Part shown: positions 21,081-31,750 of the stretch, piece after piece
Layout: every line of letters begins with the position of its first letter
Numbering within the stretch: the first letter of the stretch is position 1
Origin: Theileria orientalis strain Shintoku
Lineage: Eukaryota > Apicomplexa > Aconoidasida > Piroplasmida > Theileriidae
Assembly: GCF_000740895.1 (NCBI RefSeq)
Contig: NC_025260.1
Span: 1,530,001-1,594,000, forward strand
Direction: 5' to 3'
Length of the DNA stretch: 64,000 nucleotides
Program-made: the position numbers and the translations under genes
The notes under the pieces: model-generated
Databases searched by the model: none
What the model saw: only the letters and a program-made list of their open reading frames with translations
Told to the model about the DNA's origin: nothing

Positions 21081-23621
21081 ATGGATGGGATCTCTGAAAG
21101 GCTAAACGGAGTTAGCCTGCGAAGCGATTCTCGCCCGTTTAACTACTGGTTCATAGTAGCGCTGAGCAAGAAGATGGTACACATTTACAAATTTTACCCG
21201 AAATCCGAGTCTAACTCAGGTACGCAGCACGCATCTGCGAAAAATGAAACCTGTTCAGAGGAGAGGCTCGAGTTAAGCTGGGAGGAATCAGGGATTCTAA
21301 AATCATTCGTGAGCAACAGGGGGAATCTGGTAAGTTCCGGTCAGAAAAGATAAAATGAACATTCAGGTGTGTGTTTTGAGGGAGTCCTCGAGCGTTCTCG
21401 AGCTGCTGGACGTGGAGACGAGGAACGTGGTCGCTAAGGTCGCAGTTCCCTCAGGTCAGTTGCGCGAGAATAACTTCCCGCAGATTCCTCGGTCAAAAAC
21501 GTGGTGTTCAGTCCTCTAGATACGCACCTGATCGTTTTGACAAACTGGGCAGAAGACAACGCCAACAACTTGAAGGTTTACAACCTAACAGGTAAGGGCC
21601 ACGAATAATCATTGGCTCTAAATTATAGTTAAAAGTTGATTTAGCACAACTAGCACTTAAGTTAACACATGAGCAGGAGAAGGGTGCCAAGATGTACTAT
21701 CTCTCCCGTACGAAAAGTCGTACGTAGTCAGTCGTTTTCCGACTTGGACTTTAGACGAGTCGTATTGCATTTTGAGGGTGTGTTAGATAAGCACATATAT
21801 ATTAAAGTTTGACTTTGACAATAATGCCCGTGCAGGTTGGAAACGACATTAAGGTGTGGAAGGACAACAACTTTTCCGAGCCCTTTGAAACGCTGACAGT
21901 CACACTGAGTGCTGCTGCAAGTCAAAACAATCACGCGGAAGGCACAAGTGTTCCACTCCCTAGCGGCTCAATAATATCACTGTCTCCACCGGTAAGCGCA
22001 ATATGTTTTAAATTTATACTAGTGGCATTGTTACTTTTATTACTGCCACGGTTGCTGTTTATAGCAATACTATTGAACATATGCGCTCTATTTAAGCATA
22101 CGCGCTCAAAACTTGATGTTTAGAACGAAAAGGGTGTATGTTATATTGGTATTTTTGCCTCTAATTTTGGTAAATTTGGCAGAGGTGTCTTAAAAGTATA
22201 CTCAATAAGCAAGCTACAAAAGCCGATCTTCGCCAAAGAATTCGACGAAGCTGAGGAGGGAGAGTTGTTTTGGAATAATAAAGGCACAAATCTGCTATTC
22301 AGGACATTCACAAATGCAGTTAAAGGAATTTCATCCTACTACGGAGCAAATTCACTATACCTAATCAATGTACTTTTTAGATAACAATTCCACTTATAGT
22401 TTACTAGTTATTATAACACAGTGACGCTAATATTAACTTTAGTTGTCTAATGGTAAACACAAAACAATAAGTACCGTAAGTGAGGGAATCATTCACGATA
22501 TCTCGTGGTCACTGACTAAAAACGAGTTTTTAATTTTGAAGGGTCCAATGCCGGCAGAGGTAACAATCCATAAATAACTTAATGCCATATTTCTTTTGTA
22601 TTAGTACGCTGAATGCCATATTGCTTTTGTATTAGTACTCTGAATGCCATATTGCTTTTGTATTAGTATGCTGAATACTACGCTAATAAAGAAATATGTT
22701 AATAAAGAAATATGTAAATAAACAAATAAATATATAAGCAAACAAATATATAAACAAACAAATGAATAAACACAGATTGACCTGTACGACGGTAACACTG
22801 GGCTTAAAACGCTGAGTTTCGGAAAGAATAACAGGAACACGGTGAAAAGAGACCCCTTTGACCGGTTAGTGTTGATGGGAGGGTTTGGGAATCTGAGAGG
22901 CGAAATCGACATTTGGGACATGAAAACCAAAAGGAAAATAGCGCAATCAAAAGTGAGTTGTTTACACCCTAACGCTTATGCATATTTATAACGCCATGTT
23001 AGTTATACGACTACCTAATCTGCCCTAACTCTAATTAAACTAACACATAATCTGCTTAGTCTGACTGCTCTGTTACTTGTGAGTTTTCCCCGGATGGACG
23101 ATACTTTGTAACCGCCACCACTGTGCCCAGGATGAGAGTGGATTGCTGTTTCAAAATATTCACACACGGTGGAAAGTTGATTAAAAAGGTCGATTTTGGC
23201 GAGCTGTATCACGTACACGTCAGGGCCTCGCAGTTTAAATACACACAACGCGACCCATCGCCTTCAGTCACGCTCGAAAACACAGTCACTACCACTGCAC
23301 TTTATCGGCCGCCCGGTTCAAACCCCAACTTGAAGATCATAAAACAGACAAACATTCCAACCAACGTAAGTCAATGTCCACCAATTACTACTAGTTATCT
23401 GTTATTTGTTACTACCTAATAGTTAGTTGTTAGCTGTTAGTTACTACTACTAGCTGCTTATTACTACTGGCTATTATTACTAGCTACTGATTCACCAATA
23501 TCTTTTTTAGACTGCTGTTCCTGTTGTCAATAAGCCGAAACTGGCGGGGCCACCTGGAGCCGATGCTGCACTTTTATTAGCTGCTTCTAAGATCAAAAAG
23601 AAGAATAAGAAGAAAAATTGA
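21081..23621 (+). CDS. EIF2A: Eukaryotic translation initiation factor 2A (WD40-type, non-eIF2)
   Basis: About eleven short exons. The junctions I can support are 21081-21329, 21367-21454, 21484-21591, 21677-21777, 21836-21991, a 10-bp micro-exon 22124-22133, and one starting at 22185. Others follow in turn: SNGKHKTISTVSEGIIHDIS, IDLYDGNTGLKTLSFGKNN, SDCSVTCEFSPDGRYFVTAT, and a last exon 23511-23621. Diagnostic family sequences are FPTWTLDESYCIL before VGNDIKVWKDNNF, DPFDRLVLMGGFGNLRGEID with WDMKTKRKIA, and a C-terminal YRPPGS segment followed by a Lys-rich tail. eIF2A is a beta-propeller factor that can bind initiator Met-tRNA in a codon-directed way, in alternative initiation. The start at 21081 is the first ATG in frame. 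Confidence 0.85.
22576..22780 (+). repeat. Short tandem repeats inside an eIF2A intron
   Basis: Three near-identical copies of a unit of about 29-30 bp (atgccatatt..ttttgtattagta) lie at about 22581-22675. An A+T run with aataaagaaatatg and aaacaaat units follows, up to the acceptor before IDLYDGNTG. They lie in an intron, so no coding role is expected. Confidence 0.75.
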
Positions 23622-23740
23622 TTAAAGCATGTGCTAATATGTTTTTCAACTTTTAAACGCCCTGTTAGTGCCTGTGTGTATTAGGTCATTCCATTCTAGT
23701 ATTTACTGGCCCATTGTATTTGAGTACACATAATTAATCC

Positions 23741-24024
23741 TGTTAGATTATATGTGTTGACTATTTTGTTCGTGTTGGACTATATGGTATTCAGACGGCT
23801 GTTAGATTATATGTGTTGACTATTTTGTTCGACTAAATGTGTTGACTATTTTGTTCGACTAAATGTGTTGACTATTTTGTTCGTGTTGGACTATATGGTA
23901 TTCAGACGGCTGTTAGATTATATGTGTTGACTATTTTGTTCGACTAAATGTGTTGACTATTTTGTTCGTGTTGGACTATATGGTATTCAGACGGCTGTTA
24001 GATTATATGTGTTGACTATTTTGT
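23741..24024. repeat. Composite tandem repeat (two alternating units)
   Basis: A core atgtgttgactattttgt occurs seven times. It alternates with a longer unit, tgttggactatatggtatt followed by cagacggc, that occurs three times. The order is roughly A-B-A-C-C-B-A-C-B-A, where C is the core with a shortened lead-in. Copies are nearly identical, so the array is recent. It lies just 3' of eIF2A. Confidence 0.9.
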
Positions 24025-24339
24025 AAATGTGTATTGGAGTCTCATGCTAGCTAGCACTTGTAAATAATATACGTGTACTCATAGTGTGAATATATTTTTT
24101 TGCGATCACCGCCTTAAAGTGATTCAACTCTTAATGTTACAGTTAAGTCTTCCCCTGTAGTTCAATTGCACACTAGTTTCTGCAGCAGTATTTAAAACAT
24201 TTAGTTATTGCCTACTCGCCTACTCTCTTAATGGTCATTTCAGTATTAAACGGTTAATTTATTCACTCATTGACACATTGGAGAGACTAATCTTTTAATG
24301 TGCTATGATAATGACAAACTGCATTAAATTACATTTCGT

Positions 24340-24620
24340 TAACATTGTTATTAGTAATAATACTACGGTGACAGTGTTAGCGGCACTACTGGTCGTGGTA
24401 ATAGTACCGTTAGTATTACTAGTGTTAGTGTTAGTGGTAGTGGCACAGCACCATTACTCGTAAAAGTAATTGTACTCTTTGCAGCGGTGGCAATAGCACC
24501 CGTATTGGTGTCAGTAATTGTATCTGTGCCAGTAATTGTATTGGTTGTAACGTTAACATGACTACCAGTGGCAATAGTAGTAACTGTAACAGTGCCACCG
24601 GTAGAGGCGTTAACTGACCA
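24340..24620. repeat. GTA/GTT/ACT low-complexity tract
   Basis: Degenerate gtt/gta/act/ggt triplet-like reiteration, similar in texture to the Ser/Thr/Asn/Gly-coding inserts elsewhere in the window (for example in RPN1). No open frame of useful length crosses it on either strand. Confidence 0.5.
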
Positions 24621-24833
24621 ATATCAGCACCCTATAATGGGACCCATTTACCCTTATCCATGGTTGCTATTCACTCTGCCTTAACACTCTCACCATTGCC
24701 ACTAGTCCACGTTCAATACTTCTGTGCTGCTGGTGCTCCAGAATGTACCATCTAACACTTCTTTCGTCAACCCAGGCTCCTAACTTCTGAATCACTCCTC
24801 GTTTCCTTGACTTTTAAACGCTGTGATATGTTT

Positions 24834-26758
24834 TTACTGCTGACGGCACTGTACTCGATTCGTTCCCACTTCCTCTTCCTCTTCGTAGCGGCGATGTCCT
24901 TCTAGTCTGTAGTCCTCCAGGTCGAAGTGCTGTGCTGTGTACTCCTCGATGTCCGAGTCCGGCCTTCCTGGTGTCTCCGGCGTGTACGGGAACAGTTCCA
25001 GCAGTTTCGACTGTTCTGCCTGCGTGAACGTCCTTCCCACTGGGAAAATAACTTCGAACGTCACGTACAGGTTCCCCTTTGCGTAGGAGCTCTTGTAGAC
25101 CGGCATTCCCTCTCCTGTTATCACTTTACAGCATCCTGGCTTCACCACTTCGTCTGGCGGAGTCTGCAAATTGTCATTAGTTACACTGGTAAGTTATGCA
25201 CTCGTAACTGGTTCAATGAGCTACTTAATACAATGGTTATCTATTTTAATATGGTATTTTATGCACTTGTTATTTGCTATGCTAATTTGTATACTTAACT
25301 TGTTATTAGCTATGCTATTTTATGCACTTGTTATTAGCTATGCTACTTATAAATTGGTTATCTATTTTGCTATGCTACTTATAAATTGGATATCTTGCTA
25401 CGTGCTGTGTTATATTGTACTTTGATATAACTGCCTAACTAGCTGCCACTTACGTTTATCTTTAGGACCCTGTCGTCCAGGTGCGTAATGTAAAACGTCG
25501 CGCCCGTCAGCGCCTCGTAAAGCGGTATCGCCTTCGTCATGAAGAGGTCGTTGCCGCTCCTCTTGAACGTGTCGTGCGGGTTCTGGTCGATTATGAATAC
25601 CACCGAGCCCGGCGTTTGGTTCGGCCTCTGATCAGCCTCTCCGTGGAAGGTGATTCTATGCTGGTCCGGGACCCCCTTTTCCACGATCACCTCCAGTATC
25701 TTCTTCGTCTGGATCAGGCCTCTTCCCGAGCATGGCTTACATCTCTTTGAGTCTGGCAGTGACTGGCCCTGTCCGCCGCATGCTGAGCACGTCGACTGCG
25801 TCTGGTGTATCATAGAGCCCATTTGCCTTATTTGCACGCGCACTCCCTGGCCTCCGCACGTCGAACAATTGATGAACGCGTCCTTGGGCCCTCCGTATCC
25901 TTCGCATTCCGTGCATACCACATCCTTTGTGATTGACAACTTCTTCATGGTTCCATTATATATCTAACACATTAAATTAGATTCTTTCAACTGCTGTTTG
26001 CGTATCCGTTTCAAATTTACCTGACTTTACGTAACTATTGCGACTAAGGTTATTGCATCTATGACTCTTACCTGTTCTAATGAAACTTTAAGGTGTGATA
26101 TTAAATCTTCACCCTTCTTCTTCGCCGACTTACGTCCTCCGAAAAACAAATCAAATATCTAAGGCAATCATCAGCATCATCATCGCATAGTGGCACCAAT
26201 CATACTTAACTGTCGGTACTTAAATAACTAGGATGAAACGCTTACATCTGTGGCGTCGGTGGCTGTGAAGCTGCCGTCCAGCCCGTCCTCGCCGTGCTCG
26301 TCATATATCTTTCTCTTGTCGGGATCCGACAGAATCTCATACCTACATTAATTTTCGTTAGCAGAGTCCCAACAAATAGTTACTATTGACTTTTAACGCA
26401 GACACATCCGTGTTGGCCGAAGCTTTCCACGTAAGTCGGTACAGCGCTACTTCTAACTACGGTATCTACTAGTTCATCTATTCTAGCTATTCCACCATAC
26501 GCTTTTGAGATTTCTTTAAACTTCTCGGGGTCTCCTCCTTTATCTGGGTGATGTTTTATCGCCAGTTTCCTGTACGCCTTCTTTATTTCACTTTCTGTAC
26601 AGTTTTTTGGCAGGTCCAGGATTTTATATAACTGTTCTGTATCGGAGGCCTACGGAATCGTTAAGGGCTGTGGGTGCGTGTGGGCTTACCTCCTTTGATC
26701 TGTGATGAGGAATACCTCCGCCGGGCATTCCTTCGAACGGGAATCCACCGAAAAACAT
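24834..26758 (-). CDS. DNAJA: Type I DnaJ/HSP40 co-chaperone with CaaX-like C-terminus
   Basis: Several exons from ATG 26758 ([15 protein letters not shown]) to the stop at 24834. The J domain spans two exons and contains [20 protein letters not shown], then [20 protein letters not shown] with the HPD motif intact. A short glycine-poor linker follows, then the zinc-finger region with four C-x-x-C-x-G-x-G-type repeats: [27 protein letters not shown] and CKPCSGRG. The client-binding C-terminal domain includes [20 protein letters not shown]. The chain ends V-Q-C-R-Q-Q, a C-a-a-X-like box as in DNAJA1/Ydj1, where it is farnesylated to place the protein on the ER or nuclear membrane. It activates HSP70 ATPase. 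The gene carries a repeat-rich intron at about 25170-25445. Confidence 0.92.
25175..25440 (-). repeat. Repeat-rich intron of the DnaJ gene
   Basis: Imperfect repeats of ttgttattagctatgct and acttataaattgg units fill the intron between the client-binding exon and the terminal exon. They carry no coding signal. Confidence 0.6.
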
Positions 26759-27076
26759 TTTATATCGCTATAACTTATTAACTCAGCTCACTAGTGCCTG
26801 TTTATTAATAAATCATGTAAGTTTGAACAACGGTGACTGTTCCGTGATTTGTTTACGGAGCTGATCGCTAAAACACCTTTTGAAACTCCTTTTGGGCAGT
26901 ATTTGCAAATTTATTGTTCAAACTGCTCTATTGGATGAAAATCAACTTGAATTTTTTAAAATTAAATTTCACCGACCTTGTATTATTGAGAGGGTGTCAC
27001 AAAATAAATTATATACTGTTGCTTTTTTCAAATTCCTTTTTAGGTTCCTGGGGCGTCGTCCCACAGTGCTTTTATT

Positions 27077-27408
27077 TCATTTTATTTCAAGATTATGGTT
27101 ATCATTTTTTATTATTTTTTTCCTGCTCTCTCTTTTTTTAACATTATTTAGATCTGGTTTGATTCTGTTCCTTTCTTCTTTTCGCTTTACATTTTGTTGT
27201 TGTTGCCGCCTTCCACACTCCATCACCTTTATGTGAATTGCAAACCCATAAACTATGTATCAAATACTATATATTAACTTAATTATTCATTATAGCTTCT
27301 ATGTTACAGTTTTAACCACGCTCGGCCGCACGGTCGCACGGTCGCTCCTACAGCTGTCGTTGGATTACACCCTTTCCACCAATCCGGTGAATCAACGGTG
27401 CTTTTCAT
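27077..27408 (-). CDS. Possible small basic two-exon gene (low confidence)
   Basis: On the minus strand an ATG at 27408 opens MKSTVDSPDWWKGCNPTTA, followed by a GTAGG donor. An acceptor ending in AAAG at 27227 leads into VMECGRRQQQQNVKRKEERN and on to a stop at 27077-27079. The product would be about 70 residues, strongly basic with Gln and Lys/Arg runs. The span lies between DnaJ and DOHH, both on the same strand, in an otherwise empty 665-bp spacer. No family is recognised, and the exon joining is a guess. It could equally be untranslated leader or chance. Confidence 0.22.
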
Positions 27409-27423
27409 TTTATGGCTTCCTTT

Positions 27424-28901
27424 TTAATTTACCATCACTCCCTCTCTACTTTCATTGATGTAATCCATTGCTACTACGCAGCTGTCCGACACTACTTTCA
27501 CCTTGTCACCTAAGTGTTTTTCCAGCGCTTCCACTATCTTCTTTGTACATTCTTCGTCCTCGTTTATGCATCCGCATGATCCCAGTGCCAGTGCTGCTTC
27601 GTGTCTTGCCATTGGCTCCTCATCTTCATTTTTCAGGCATTCTATCAGTGATTCCACTGCCGATATCGACTGCATCTGCCCTAACACAAACGCACATTCA
27701 TGTCTAAACACTTCCGATGCTTTATCCCTAACAAGTGCCTCTCCGATGATCTACATTAACAATGAAACTGTGTATGATACTGGTCCGCTTTGTGTAAATG
27801 ACTATAACATTGGTTTGAAGTGTAACATTGGTACAGTTTAACAATGTGTGTAAGTAAGGGCATGATGTGATGCAAACATACTTATAATGACCCCGATATA
27901 TGTGCTATGTAAATTCTTTTTAGTGTGCATCTCCTACCTTGGCAGCTTCGTCTCCTGATATTGCTCTTATTTTATACAATGCCTCGTATCTATTAATTTA
28001 TTGTTATAGAGATTACGGGCGTTATCTTGGTTAAATAGATACTGGCCCAGTAGTATAAAACAGTTACAGTTAAAAACTAATTACTTTGTTATGTAACACT
28101 CACCTTTTGTATATTGCAAGCTCTTGATTGAACAGCAACTCTGATAATCTTTCCAGATCCCTGCTACCGGGTTCATCTGATGCTTCCACTGGTACTGGGT
28201 CAATGGCTCTGTAGGCCGAGGTGGATGGTGGCGCCGATGTGCATCCGCAGATGTTTGCAGACCCAGCACTCTCTAGCGAGTGTAAGGCCAATATACACGT
28301 GTCTCTTACGGCTCTACATTGGTCCTTTGAGAACCTTCTAATCTATTTAACGATTAGTTTAAGTGGGCAAACAATATGGTATTTGATGTATTCTTTAAGT
28401 ATTTAATTGTCAATTTAACTAATTTAAGCTTCTATCGTGAGTACAAAACCTACCAAATCCTTGTAATTTGTCGATTTTAATGCTGCCAAGGCCTCTATTG
28501 CCTAAAATAAGAATTTAAACTCAAATGAATTACCTCGTGTCGGACCATGGGATCCTCTGATGCGTCCTCCACCAATTCTGACAGCCTTTTGGCTGCGTTT
28601 ACACAACCGGATTGGCCAATTACATATGCGATTTCATGTCTAAACATTTAGAGTATTACTTTACTCAACAACTCTATTTAAGTCAAGCGTACCTCATGAA
28701 GGTGTCAAAGTGGACCTCAAAGGCCGAAATTAGTATTTGAGTGGCATCTTCTATTGGAAGATCTCTGCAAAAATATAAAGCTCGCAGCTGAAGATATAAT
28801 GGAACATCCTTGTTGAGCAGAATTGATTTTACAAGGGTTGCAGAAGGTCTTGCGAACTCGTCCAGCTTATTAAACTCATCAATGGCAGATTTTATATCCA
28901 T
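27424..28901 (-). CDS. DOHH: Deoxyhypusine hydroxylase (HEAT-repeat di-iron enzyme)
   Basis: Several small exons from ATG 28901 (MDIKSAIDEFNKLDEFARPS) to the stop at 27424. The protein has HEAT-like repeats in two halves, each with two His-Glu motifs. RHEIAYVIGQSGC and DPMVRHEAIEALAALKS lie in the first half; FRHECAFVLGQMQ and EPMARHEAALALGSCGC lie in the second. These four HE pairs are the iron ligands of DOHH, and all are intact. The linker with IDPVPVE matches the family's DPAPP-like segment. The enzyme hydroxylates deoxyhypusine on eIF5A, completing hypusine, which is essential for translation elongation at poly-Pro stretches. Length is close to the family's usual 300 residues. Same strand as DnaJ. 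Confidence 0.92.
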
Positions 28902-29221
28902 ATTTTAACATTAATCTAACAAAATATCTGCGGATTATATTTACAAACTTGATAATATACAAATAAATATAAAATGAGCTCAGGTACACAGCGGCCACAT
29001 GACAAACAGAGAATAGAGTATATAAACCACAACACATTAAACGTTATTTACAGTAGCGATATTTCAGTGTATTACTACACTTTAATACAATGAATGGCCA
29101 TTCAATACCCACGAACAGGGTATTTATGAGCGCAACAAGTGAACCGGAGAATTGCACACAGGTCGAGCAATTATTGGTTCAATTGAAATCGTTTGGCCTA
29201 TCAAACAGGCGCACTCGGCCA
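28902..29221. other. Spacer upstream of DOHH and 3' of the first secreted-repeat gene
   Basis: No supported gene. The right half (about 29090-29220) is noticeably richer in G+C than usual spacers here. A long antisense open frame begins in it but is judged an artefact (see rejected items). Confidence 0.5.
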
Positions 29222-31750
29222 CTACTCATTGTCGAAGTTTTTCACGTAGTCTCTGAACATTTCGTCGTTGTTCTGCATCTGCTTGAAGTGCCTGAGCAGC
29301 TTCTCACAGCTGGCCAAAAACACCTTGACGCCCCGCTCGTTCTTGACCACCTGGGTGGTAATGAAGAACTTCCTGTACACGGAAAACAGGTCCTTGATGT
29401 CGAGGGGGAGGAAGCGAACGCGCTCGACGCCGACCAGCGACTTGAGCATTCGCTTCAAAAACGACTCGATCTTGTACTCAGTGTCCTTGTACTCCTGCAG
29501 GTGACTGACGTCGATGTTGTCGAGCACCTTGTTGTCGTCGACGAACTTGAAGTAGACGGCGGAGTTGTAGAGGTACTTGTTAAGGACCTCGTTCTCGAAG
29601 GTCTTGGCCTCAATGGACTTGTTGTTGTGAGTAATGAGGTTCCTGTAGAACTGGACGTAAGAGTCGACGTTCTTCCTAGATTTGCCGACGCGGACGATCC
29701 GGTCGTTGAGGTTCGTGTAAGCCTTGCTCTTCTTGAACACGTAGATGGCAGCCTCAACCTGGTGGAGGATGGGCAGCGTCAGCTTGTACATGCGATCGTG
29801 GGTGAAGTAGTCCTTGCTGTCGAAGGTGTAGCAGTCGCCCTTCTTGCAGCGCTCCAGGTACTTCTCGACGTAAGGAGGGCACTCGAGCTGCTCGTCCTTG
29901 CCGCAGATGTCCTCGGCGCGCACGTCGACGCCCGCGTCGAACAGCTCAGTGCTCATGCGGTCGGCGTTGATGTAGTGCATTATCACGTCCTTGCACATCT
30001 TCGAGTAGTACCTGGAGATCGTGGCGTGCCGGGCCAGGTTCGAGCTCACGAGGTAGTCCTCGAAGTCGTTCATGAGCAGGGGCACGTTGTCGCCTGCGAG
30101 CGTCACCTTGTTGCCGAAGGTGATGGACTTCGCGAGGTTCCTCAGGTAGCGGTACCTGCCGAGCTTGAACATCCAGAGCGTCGCGTTGCACCAGGAGTAG
30201 AACCTGACGAGCTTCGAGACTGTGAGGAAGCGCACGAAGAAGAGCGTGGCCTGGTAGAGGAACTGGTTCAGCACCTTCTCGCCCTCGTTGTTGTAGTAGT
30301 TCAGCTGCACGTTGTGCTTGGTCAGCGTCTTTACGAAGTGGGTCAGCGTCTTCTCAGAGTCCATCCTGAAGATCATCTTCAGGAAGCCCACGAGGTGCTT
30401 GCCGCGGTGCGCCTTAGAGTTCTTGAAGGCGCGCATCGCGAGCTTCGCCTGCGGAATGTGCGGCATAAGGATCTTGATCCTGACGTTGCCAGTGAGCAGG
30501 TGGTTGTCGAAGGTGTAGCAGTCGCCCCTCTTGCAGCGCTCCAGGTACTTGTCGAGCATGGCGTTGCACTTTTTGTCGTCGCACAGGCCCTCAGTGCTCA
30601 CCTTGCCCTCGTTCAGAGCCTCCCTCATGTACATGCCGGCCTCGTTGTCGTCGAAGGAGCCCTCGAGACACTGCTTACAGAGCGACGCGTAGGCCTCGGA
30701 GAGCGAGGCGAACTCCTCGGAGTCGTTCAACAGGTATTCCTTAAAGTTGCGGTTTACCGCGAGCATGTCGACCTCCTCCAAGGACAGGTTGGCGTTGAGC
30801 GTGGCCACCTGCGCGATCTCCATGAGGTCGGACTTGACGAAGTATCCGAGCGCCGCAGTAAGCGTCTTGCTCTGCTCCACTCTATCCTTGACTTTCGAGT
30901 CGTTCAAAAATTTTTTGAAAAACAGCGCAGCCCTGTAGTAAAACAGGTTAAGCGCCTGGTCGTTCTTGTTGAGAAACTCCACCTTCTGCTGGTTGTGATG
31001 GGCCAATATTTGCACGAAGTTGTCCAGTGAGTTGTAGTTAGTTCTTCTGAGCACAGCAGACAGCAGTCCGCTTTCCAACTGCGCTCCCGATTGATTGAAC
31101 AGGGCGAACGCGTAGTCGACCTGTGCGAGCCTCGGAAGCTTCAGAAGGACTCGGTTAGTCATGTTGACCACTGTTACGTTGTCTAGAGTCAGGCAGTCGC
31201 CGGCGCGGCAGCGGTCTCGGTACAGCTTTAGGTATTTGTCGTTGAGGAGGCCCTGCTTACTCTCGGGCAGCTCCACGATGTGCTTCTTGAGGTGCTCGCT
31301 CATGAGCTTGTTGATGTGCTCCTTCTTTTCAAGCGCCTCCCTCGCATTAAGAAATAAGTCCATGTTCCCGGAGGCGGAGTCCGCCACGATTCTCAGCGGA
31401 ACTTCGAGCCCCTTCTCCACATCCGCAACCAGATTCACCCCCGTATCTCTGATTTCTTTCGATTTCTTCAGTATCTGCGCGGTACTATCATTAAAAAAGT
31501 TGAACCCTTTGGAAAACGAGTCCAACACTTGTTTTGCGGCATTGCCAAGCCCGTTGGCGCCCTCATTTATAGAATTTAAAACCGCATCCTCGACGCTGGT
31601 TACCTTTTCCCCAATCCTGCTCAAATTGGCCTGAGTTTTAGATAAATCGCTCATAAGTGGCCCATGTTCTGAGTGAGGTGCCACGCTCAGCGAGTTTTTT
31701 ATGAGCAGGCGGCTCAATATATAAATTAACAATGCTCGAGGCACTACCAT
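29222..31750 (-). CDS. Secreted Cys-motif repeat protein A (three repeats), family not recognised
   Basis: Intron-less, 842 residues, ATG at 31750. A hydrophobic leader (residues about 1-24, with a basic start) suggests entry to the secretory pathway. A helical stretch of about 110 residues is followed by three long repeats. Each repeat begins with one or two cysteines, then Y-x-x-R-C-x-x-G-D-C-x-T-[LF]-D: YRDRCRAGDCLTLD, YLERCKRGDCYTFD and YLERCKKGDCYTFD. After the core come a hydrophobic L-P-x-[LI]-x-Q helix, an F-x-x-S-[KG]-A element, and helical segments including a repeated NxxLxxFxYxxAxFF-like pattern. No transmembrane helix follows the leader, so the protein is probably exported or vacuolar. 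Third codon positions are strongly G+C-biased. I know of no function. Two paralogues lie upstream on the same strand. Confidence 0.8.
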   Translation of the reverse strand: MVVPRALLIYILSRLLIKNSLSVAPHSEHGPLMSDLSKTQANLSRIGEKVTSVEDAVLNSINEGANGLGNAAKQVLDSFSKGFNFFNDSTAQILKKSKEIRDTGVNLVADVEKGLEVPLRIVADSASGNMDLFLNAREALEKKEHINKLMSEHLKKHIVELPESKQGLLNDKYLKLYRDRCRAGDCLTLDNVTVVNMTNRVLLKLPRLAQVDYAFALFNQSGAQLESGLLSAVLRRTNYNSLDNFVQILAHHNQQKVEFLNKNDQALNLFYYRAALFFKKFLNDSKVKDRVEQSKTLTAALGYFVKSDLMEIAQVATLNANLSLEEVDMLAVNRNFKEYLLNDSEEFASLSEAYASLCKQCLEGSFDDNEAGMYMREALNEGKVSTEGLCDDKKCNAMLDKYLERCKRGDCYTFDNHLLTGNVRIKILMPHIPQAKLAMRAFKNSKAHRGKHLVGFLKMIFRMDSEKTLTHFVKTLTKHNVQLNYYNNEGEKVLNQFLYQATLFFVRFLTVSKLVRFYSWCNATLWMFKLGRYRYLRNLAKSITFGNKVTLAGDNVPLLMNDFEDYLVSSNLARHATISRYYSKMCKDVIMHYINADRMSTELFDAGVDVRAEDICGKDEQLECPPYVEKYLERCKKGDCYTFDSKDYFTHDRMYKLTLPILHQVEAAIYVFKKSKAYTNLNDRIVRVGKSRKNVDSYVQFYRNLITHNNKSIEAKTFENEVLNKYLYNSAVYFKFVDDNKVLDNIDVSHLQEYKDTEYKIESFLKRMLKSLVGVERVRFLPLDIKDLFSVYRKFFITTQVVKNERGVKVFLASCEKLLRHFKQMQNNDEMFRDYVKNFDNE

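Larger units (their letters stand above)
23622..24833. other. Long spacer between the convergent eIF2A and DnaJ genes
   Basis: About 1.2 kb without a supported gene. It contains the composite tandem repeat (23741-24024) and a GTA/GTT/ACT-rich low-complexity stretch (about 24340-24620), described separately. The remainder is A+T-rich and featureless. Confidence 0.6.

Noticed and set aside
26880..27236. A 119-codon + frame between DnaJ and DOHH
   Set aside because: It is rich in Phe and Leu because of T-rich sequence and has no conserved pattern or promoter context. A minus-strand alternative fits slightly better.
29090..31030. A 646-codon open frame on + antisense to secreted-repeat gene A
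   Set aside because: The strand with a signal peptide, Cys-motif repeats and normal residue use is the minus strand. The + frame is Val/Leu/Glu/Asp-rich with no domain, as expected from the strong G+C third-position bias of the real gene read backwards.
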